Assembly: GCA_017656305.1 (NCBI GenBank)
Contig: JACDOG010000001.1
Span: 62,001-126,000, forward strand
DNA: 64,000 nucleotides
Direction of reading: 5' to 3'
From: Thermoanaerobacteraceae bacterium
GTDB lineage: Bacteria > Bacillota > JADQBR01
The notes under the pieces are model-generated. The model saw only the letters and a list, made by a program, of their open reading frames with translations. It did no database searches and was not told the origin of the DNA. The first letter of the stretch is position 1. The number at the start of each line of letters is the position of its first letter. The position numbers and the translations under genes are program-made. Of the stretch, positions 60,270-64,000 are shown one piece after another.

Positions 60270-61532
60270 TTACTGTTCCATTTCATCTTTATTGGGGTAT
60301 TTCATTACTCTGCCTTCCCAAGTACGGATAGTGATAAAATCCTTTCCGGAGGAAATCAAATACTCCGGCAGCATCGGTGTCTTGCCGTAGCCGTGTGGAG
60401 CATTGATAATATAAGTCGGAATAGCCAGCCCTGACGTTTGTCCGCGTAACTGCTCCATTATGTCAATACCTTCTTCCACCCGGGTGATAAAGTGCGTCGT
60501 TCCGGACACAGGCTTAGCATGGAAAATGTAATAGGGTCTTACCCGAATTTTTAATAGCTCATGATTTAGTTTTTTCATTACATGGGGATCATTATTAATA
60601 CCTTTTAAGAGTACCGCTTGATTGCCTAGGGGGACACCAGCGCGAGTCAGCCGGTCGCAGGCTTCTGCTGCCTCCGGTGTAACTTCTTTTGGAGTGTTAA
60701 AGTGGGTGTTAACATAAACAGGGTGGTGTTTTGCGAGAACCTCACACAATTCCGGCGTAATACGCTGGGGCATGGTAACAGGAGTTCTGGAACCCAGCCG
60801 TTTGATTTCCACGTGTTCTATTTTATCCAGTTCGCCCAGCAACCAATCCAGACGTTCCTCGCTAAGCATGAAGGCATCGCCGCCGGTTAGCAGTACATCC
60901 CTGATTTCCGGGTGCTTGCGTACATAATCCAGGGCTTGTTCTAACTGCTCTTTGGGAGTTGCTTTGTCAACTTCACCGATGTTGCGTCGTCTTTGGCAGT
61001 GACGGCAGTACATAGCGCACTGGTTTGTCACCTTGATAATCAACCGGTCAGGGTAGCGTCTAGTGATACTGGGTACCGGAGACGTAAATTCCTCTCCCAT
61101 GGGATCATCTTCACCCATGACATCCTGCAGCTCCTGAATGGCGGGCACTGCCTGCCGCCGCACCGGGCAATTCGGGTCATCGGGATCCATCAAGCTTACG
61201 TAGTAAGGCGAAATTGCCCAGCGATATTTGCGACCCACTTCTTCTATCTCCTGTTTTTCTCTATCCGTCAAGTTTAGAATTTTCCCCAATTGTTCTACTG
61301 TGGTAAAGCGATTTTTCAGCTGCCAGCGCCAGTCCTTCCAGTCATCTTCCGTCGCACCTAATAAATCCAGTATTTTTTGCTTTTGTTTCTGCTGCTTCTC
61401 AATCAGTTTCATCCCGGTAGGAATATTTTCTCTGGCCTTTAAATACGGTTCTATTCTTTGCTTCAATTCAGCCGCTCTTTTTTCCGCCAATTTCCTCTTG
61501 TCTTCAACGGTTAAGCTTTCTTGCTTTTCCAT
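60270..61532 (-). CDS. eam: Glutamate 2,3-aminomutase (KamA family radical SAM)
   Basis: 420 residues. Motifs: DWKDWRWQLKNRF, SPYYVSLMDPDDPNCPVRRQ, radical SAM CAMYCRHC (Cys172, 176, 179), VLLTGGDAFMLS and the PLP lysine in HGYGKTPMLP (Lys384). Lysine 2,3-aminomutase holds its substrate with two Asp residues; here these positions are Lys340 (FHAKPVSG) and Asn377 (INAPHG), the pair reported for glutamate 2,3-aminomutase. It would convert L-glutamate to beta-glutamate, a compatible solute. The long N-terminus (about 60 residues) is also typical of Eam. GGGAGG precedes the ATG; single gene. Confidence 0.88.
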   Translation of the reverse strand: MEKQESLTVEDKRKLAEKRAAELKQRIEPYLKARENIPTGMKLIEKQQKQKQKILDLLGATEDDWKDWRWQLKNRFTTVEQLGKILNLTDREKQEIEEVGRKYRWAISPYYVSLMDPDDPNCPVRRQAVPAIQELQDVMGEDDPMGEEFTSPVPSITRRYPDRLIIKVTNQCAMYCRHCQRRRNIGEVDKATPKEQLEQALDYVRKHPEIRDVLLTGGDAFMLSEERLDWLLGELDKIEHVEIKRLGSRTPVTMPQRITPELCEVLAKHHPVYVNTHFNTPKEVTPEAAEACDRLTRAGVPLGNQAVLLKGINNDPHVMKKLNHELLKIRVRPYYIFHAKPVSGTTHFITRVEEGIDIMEQLRGQTSGLAIPTYIINAPHGYGKTPMLPEYLISSGKDFITIRTWEGRVMKYPNKDEMEQ

Positions 61533-61600
61533 AATGTACCTCCCTTTCCTTTTTATTAACTATTATAACATAACTATTTCCCGGTTTTAAACCGTTCGGA

Positions 61601-62947
61601 CTATCTCAGTCCAGCTACAGCACCGGCCAGGGCCCGGTAATTGGGGCATGCAAAAGCCCGGTCCAAGTAGGGCATGAACAGCGACATTAAACAGTCTTCC
61701 TGATCCCACTGTTCTTCTGGTAACGGATTGAACCACCATATTTTTTTAAAACTTCTGCGTAAACGTTCCAGCTGGTCAAGCCGCGGCGCTTTCCAATTAT
61801 TCCTGGCATCAGCCACAATTATCAAGTGAGAGCGCTGTGCATCCAAATAAGAAACAAGATTGTTCATTTCAAAAAAAACATTGCCAAAATCAGAAAACCC
61901 CGACCAGGAAAACAGGGTGTTATTGTTGATTTTCTGCAATGCTTCTTCCAAGGGAAGTTCTCGAAACCACCGGGTTACTTCCACAGGATGGTCCACAAAC
62001 ACAAAACTGCGTACCTGCCTGTATTTGGTCTGAAAAGAATAAACCAATGTCAGCATAAAATGGGTGAAACGGGCCACAGAACGCGATACATCACACAAAA
62101 TAACCAGACGCGGCTTTCCCACCCGCCTGCGTCCCTTCACCAGTTTAATCGGCAGTCCATGGTGTTTTAAGGCCTGCTGAAACGTCGGACGCAGCAGTAT
62201 CTTTCTGTGGGCACCTGTTTTGTATTTCTGCGAATAACGCACCGCCAGTTTCCTCCCCAACTTTACCACCAGTTGTTTGACCTGCTGCATTTCGACCTGA
62301 GATAAGTTTATCCAATTCTTCTCCGTAACATTCCAGTGTTCTTTTAAACAATTTATCATATCACATCCCTTTTGCTCGAGGTTTAACTGTACCAGTACCA
62401 GTTCTATGGCATTTTCCACGTGCCGTAATTTTTCCATGGTATTTAAGTACCGGTATTCACTGATTTGACCGGTTTCCCGCTCATGTTCCAGTTTTCGTAG
62501 GACCATAAACCAGTTGTAATGCCTTTTGACTTGTTTTACCTGTTCCGTAATGGTACCGTCAAGTTGCTGGTACTGTGCAGCTACCATGCTCTTAACATGC
62601 CGGAAAATATGATCCCGGGAACAGGTCAACAAATAATGCAAATCGCCGCCGGCACCACCGCTGCCCGGTTTTTCCTGACCACCGCCGTCAAGTGCAGCAG
62701 TGGAAACGTTTTCGGCCTGCTTATCCGTGAAGTCTGGCAGTTTCATTAAACTTCTCAAATCTTGCAGCTTGTACCACAAGTCCCTTTTAACAGCATCCTT
62801 TAATAATGTTGCACGTATAACGGTTTCATAATTCTCCTCACCCAGCAGTTGCAGGCCCGTGAGACAGTCCGCCGCTTCCGAAGGGGCAATATGCACGTCT
62901 AAATCCCGCATCAGCCTAACCAGTTCAATAATTTCCTGCCACTGCAT
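61601..62947 (-). CDS. VWA domain-containing protein (CoxE-like)
   Basis: About 448 residues from ATG 62947; a GTG at 62962 inside the moxR end is an alternative. The C-terminal VWA part shows PRLVILCDVSRSVARFTHFM (MIDAS DxSxS), FVFVDHPVEVTRWF, FSDFGNVFFEM and LIIVADARNNW. The N-terminal half is helical and unique to the CoxE/YehP-type family. Proteins of this type act with MoxR AAA ATPases as chaperones that insert metals or assemble complexes. The partner moxR gene lies immediately upstream, with stop and start 5 bp apart. Confidence 0.85.
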   Translation of the reverse strand: MQWQEIIELVRLMRDLDVHIAPSEAADCLTGLQLLGEENYETVIRATLLKDAVKRDLWYKLQDLRSLMKLPDFTDKQAENVSTAALDGGGQEKPGSGGAGGDLHYLLTCSRDHIFRHVKSMVAAQYQQLDGTITEQVKQVKRHYNWFMVLRKLEHERETGQISEYRYLNTMEKLRHVENAIELVLVQLNLEQKGCDMINCLKEHWNVTEKNWINLSQVEMQQVKQLVVKLGRKLAVRYSQKYKTGAHRKILLRPTFQQALKHHGLPIKLVKGRRRVGKPRLVILCDVSRSVARFTHFMLTLVYSFQTKYRQVRSFVFVDHPVEVTRWFRELPLEEALQKINNNTLFSWSGFSDFGNVFFEMNNLVSYLDAQRSHLIIVADARNNWKAPRLDQLERLRRSFKKIWWFNPLPEEQWDQEDCLMSLFMPYLDRAFACPNYRALAGAVAGLR

Positions 62948-62952
62948 AGCAG

Positions 62953-63804
62953 CTAACCCCACAGCCGCTTCCAGTCGGACTTTACCTTTTCCAGGTCCTT
63001 TTGTTCTTTCAGTAATGCCGCCAAAGCAGTTTTCATACTTTCCTCATCATCCTCGTCCAACCTACGTATTGCTTTAATCCAATCGATGGTTTCAGCCGTA
63101 CCGGGCGGCTTAATCAGTTCCCGCCGCCGTACCCGCTGCACAAACTGCAGCAGTTTCACGGCAAACTGCTCCTCAATTTCCGGGATATGACACCTGACCG
63201 CTGCCAGTTCTTCCGCCAATTGCGGGTAATCCAAATAGAGATAGAGGCAGCGTCTTTTTAATGCCTCACTGAGCCTTCGCTGGTTGTTACTGGTAATAAT
63301 AACATAGGGAACTGTAGCGGCATATACAGTGCCGAGCTGCGGAATACTAACCTGCCACTGGGATAACAGTTCCAACAACAAACTTTCAAACTCCTCATCA
63401 CTTTTATCAATTTCATCAATTATTAACGTCGCCTTTTGTTGAGAAGTAATGGCCTTCAACAACGGCCGCGGCAGCAAAAACTTTTCACTGTAAATCTCTG
63501 CTTCCAGCTCTTCCCACCTGCCGCTGCCCACACTCTGTATGTAAAGCAGTTGCCGGGCGTAATCCCACTCAAATAAGGCCTTACTTTCATCTATTCCCTC
63601 ATAACATTGGAGCCTGATTAAATCACTACCCATTACCCCGGCCAAAACCTCACCCAGCATGGTTTTACCCGTCCCCGCCGGACCTTCAACCAGCAGCGGC
63701 TTCTCCATTAATATGGCCAGGTACAGTACTTTGGCAGCCTCCTCATTTAACCAGTATCCCTTTTCTAAAAATTCTCTTTTCAAATTGTCCGGTGTCACCT
63801 GCAT
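62953..63804 (-). CDS. MoxR family AAA ATPase
   Basis: About 283 residues from ATG 63804 (AGGAG 9-10 nt upstream). Walker A VEGPAGTGKTMLGEVLAGVM, Walker B TLIIDEIDKSDEEFESLLLE, sensor 1 VIITSNNQRRLSEALKRRC and RLYLYLDYP-type family region CLYLYLDYPQLAEELAAVR. It is the typical short MoxR. It acts with the VWA protein downstream as a two-gene chaperone-like system; the client is unknown because no cofactor enzyme lies within the window. Confidence 0.9.
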   Translation of the reverse strand: MQVTPDNLKREFLEKGYWLNEEAAKVLYLAILMEKPLLVEGPAGTGKTMLGEVLAGVMGSDLIRLQCYEGIDESKALFEWDYARQLLYIQSVGSGRWEELEAEIYSEKFLLPRPLLKAITSQQKATLIIDEIDKSDEEFESLLLELLSQWQVSIPQLGTVYAATVPYVIITSNNQRRLSEALKRRCLYLYLDYPQLAEELAAVRCHIPEIEEQFAVKLLQFVQRVRRRELIKPPGTAETIDWIKAIRRLDEDDEESMKTALAALLKEQKDLEKVKSDWKRLWG

Positions 63805-63908
63805 AGAACCAGTCTCCTTTATTGTCAGCGGCAATTTCGTTTAACCCTGACACCTATACAATTAAGAAAATTATCAAAATTTCCTGCAAAAATCCGCAAA
63901 CCGCTTCT

Positions 63909-63938
63909 CAAAAAAAAAGACAGCTATTTGACGCTGTC
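63909..63938 (-). terminator. Terminator of a gene beyond the right edge
   Basis: GACAGC (63919-63924) / GCTGTC (63933-63938), then TTTTTTTT on the minus strand. It ends a minus-strand transcript that enters from beyond base 64000; no coding sequence of it is recognised in the last 60 bases. Confidence 0.75.
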
Positions 63939-64000
63939 TCGGTTGTCAACAAATATTCTCCTGTGTAACAAAGACCGATGTTAACATAGTTAGACGGTTT

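Noticed and set aside
1-64000. CRISPR arrays, tRNA and rRNA genes
   Set aside because: No regularly spaced repeat series, no cloverleaf with TTCRANY arm and no rRNA-like segment was seen on reading the window.

Overview
The window reads as chromosome of an anaerobic, spore-forming Firmicute (Clostridia, most like the Peptococcaceae/Desulfotomaculum group). The basis is AGGAGG-type ribosome binding sites, frequent TTG and GTG starts, spoVK, a B12-dependent ribonucleotide reductase, a 2-oxoacid:ferredoxin oxidoreductase, glutamate 2,3-aminomutase and many radical SAM and iron-sulfur proteins. I cannot name the species. Most genes lie on the minus strand.

Layout. 1-9.3 kb: a two-gene DNA-repair radical SAM pair, an MFS exporter, a DUF1638 protein, a membrane protein, an exported CAP-domain protein, and NCS2 and NhaC transporters. 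9.4-12.7 kb: accessory stretch with an internally deleted ISLre2 element, a small membrane protein, a GC-rich nested palindrome, a ComFB-like protein, a DedA protein and an unlisted 35-residue membrane peptide. 12.8-28.7 kb: flavoprotein, hydrolase, asparaginase, korDABC operon, endonuclease IV, nrdJ, UPF0182, DUF523, SGNH hydrolase, FAD oxidoreductase and ABC-ATPase. 28.8-54 kb: on the minus strand the order is miaB, ylbF/ymcA, mutS, mutL, miaA, hfq, then (after an interruption) spoVK, a GTPase, thiF-like, M20 peptidase, ynbB-like, response regulator, DUF456, glnA. This backbone matches the order known from Bacillus subtilis. It is interrupted between hfq and spoVK by a three-gene ABC importer and a 6.6 kb island.

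The island (39468-46097) is bounded by two identical 30-bp direct repeats. It holds a group II intron remnant, an exported GH26 glycosidase / FAD oxidoreductase / GH26 glycosidase operon and a decayed tyrosine recombinase next to the hfq terminator. 54-64 kb: MTA/SAH nucleosidase, radical SAM protein, Nudix protein, a DUF1858 gene, DUF362 ferredoxin-like protein, MTA phosphorylase family protein, HEAT-repeat protein, glutamate 2,3-aminomutase and a MoxR/VWA pair.

The most striking item is the 69-codon DUF1858 gene at 56555-56764. An in-frame TGA replaces the second Cys of its CxxC motif, and a hairpin with a G-rich loop sits 28 nt downstream, in the right place for a bacterial SECIS element. 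It is a strong selenoprotein candidate that ordinary gene callers miss. Other points are a DUF523 gene that appears to start at AUU, a cluster of DnaA-like boxes upstream of nrdJ, and the compact exported GH26/flavoprotein system on a mobile island.
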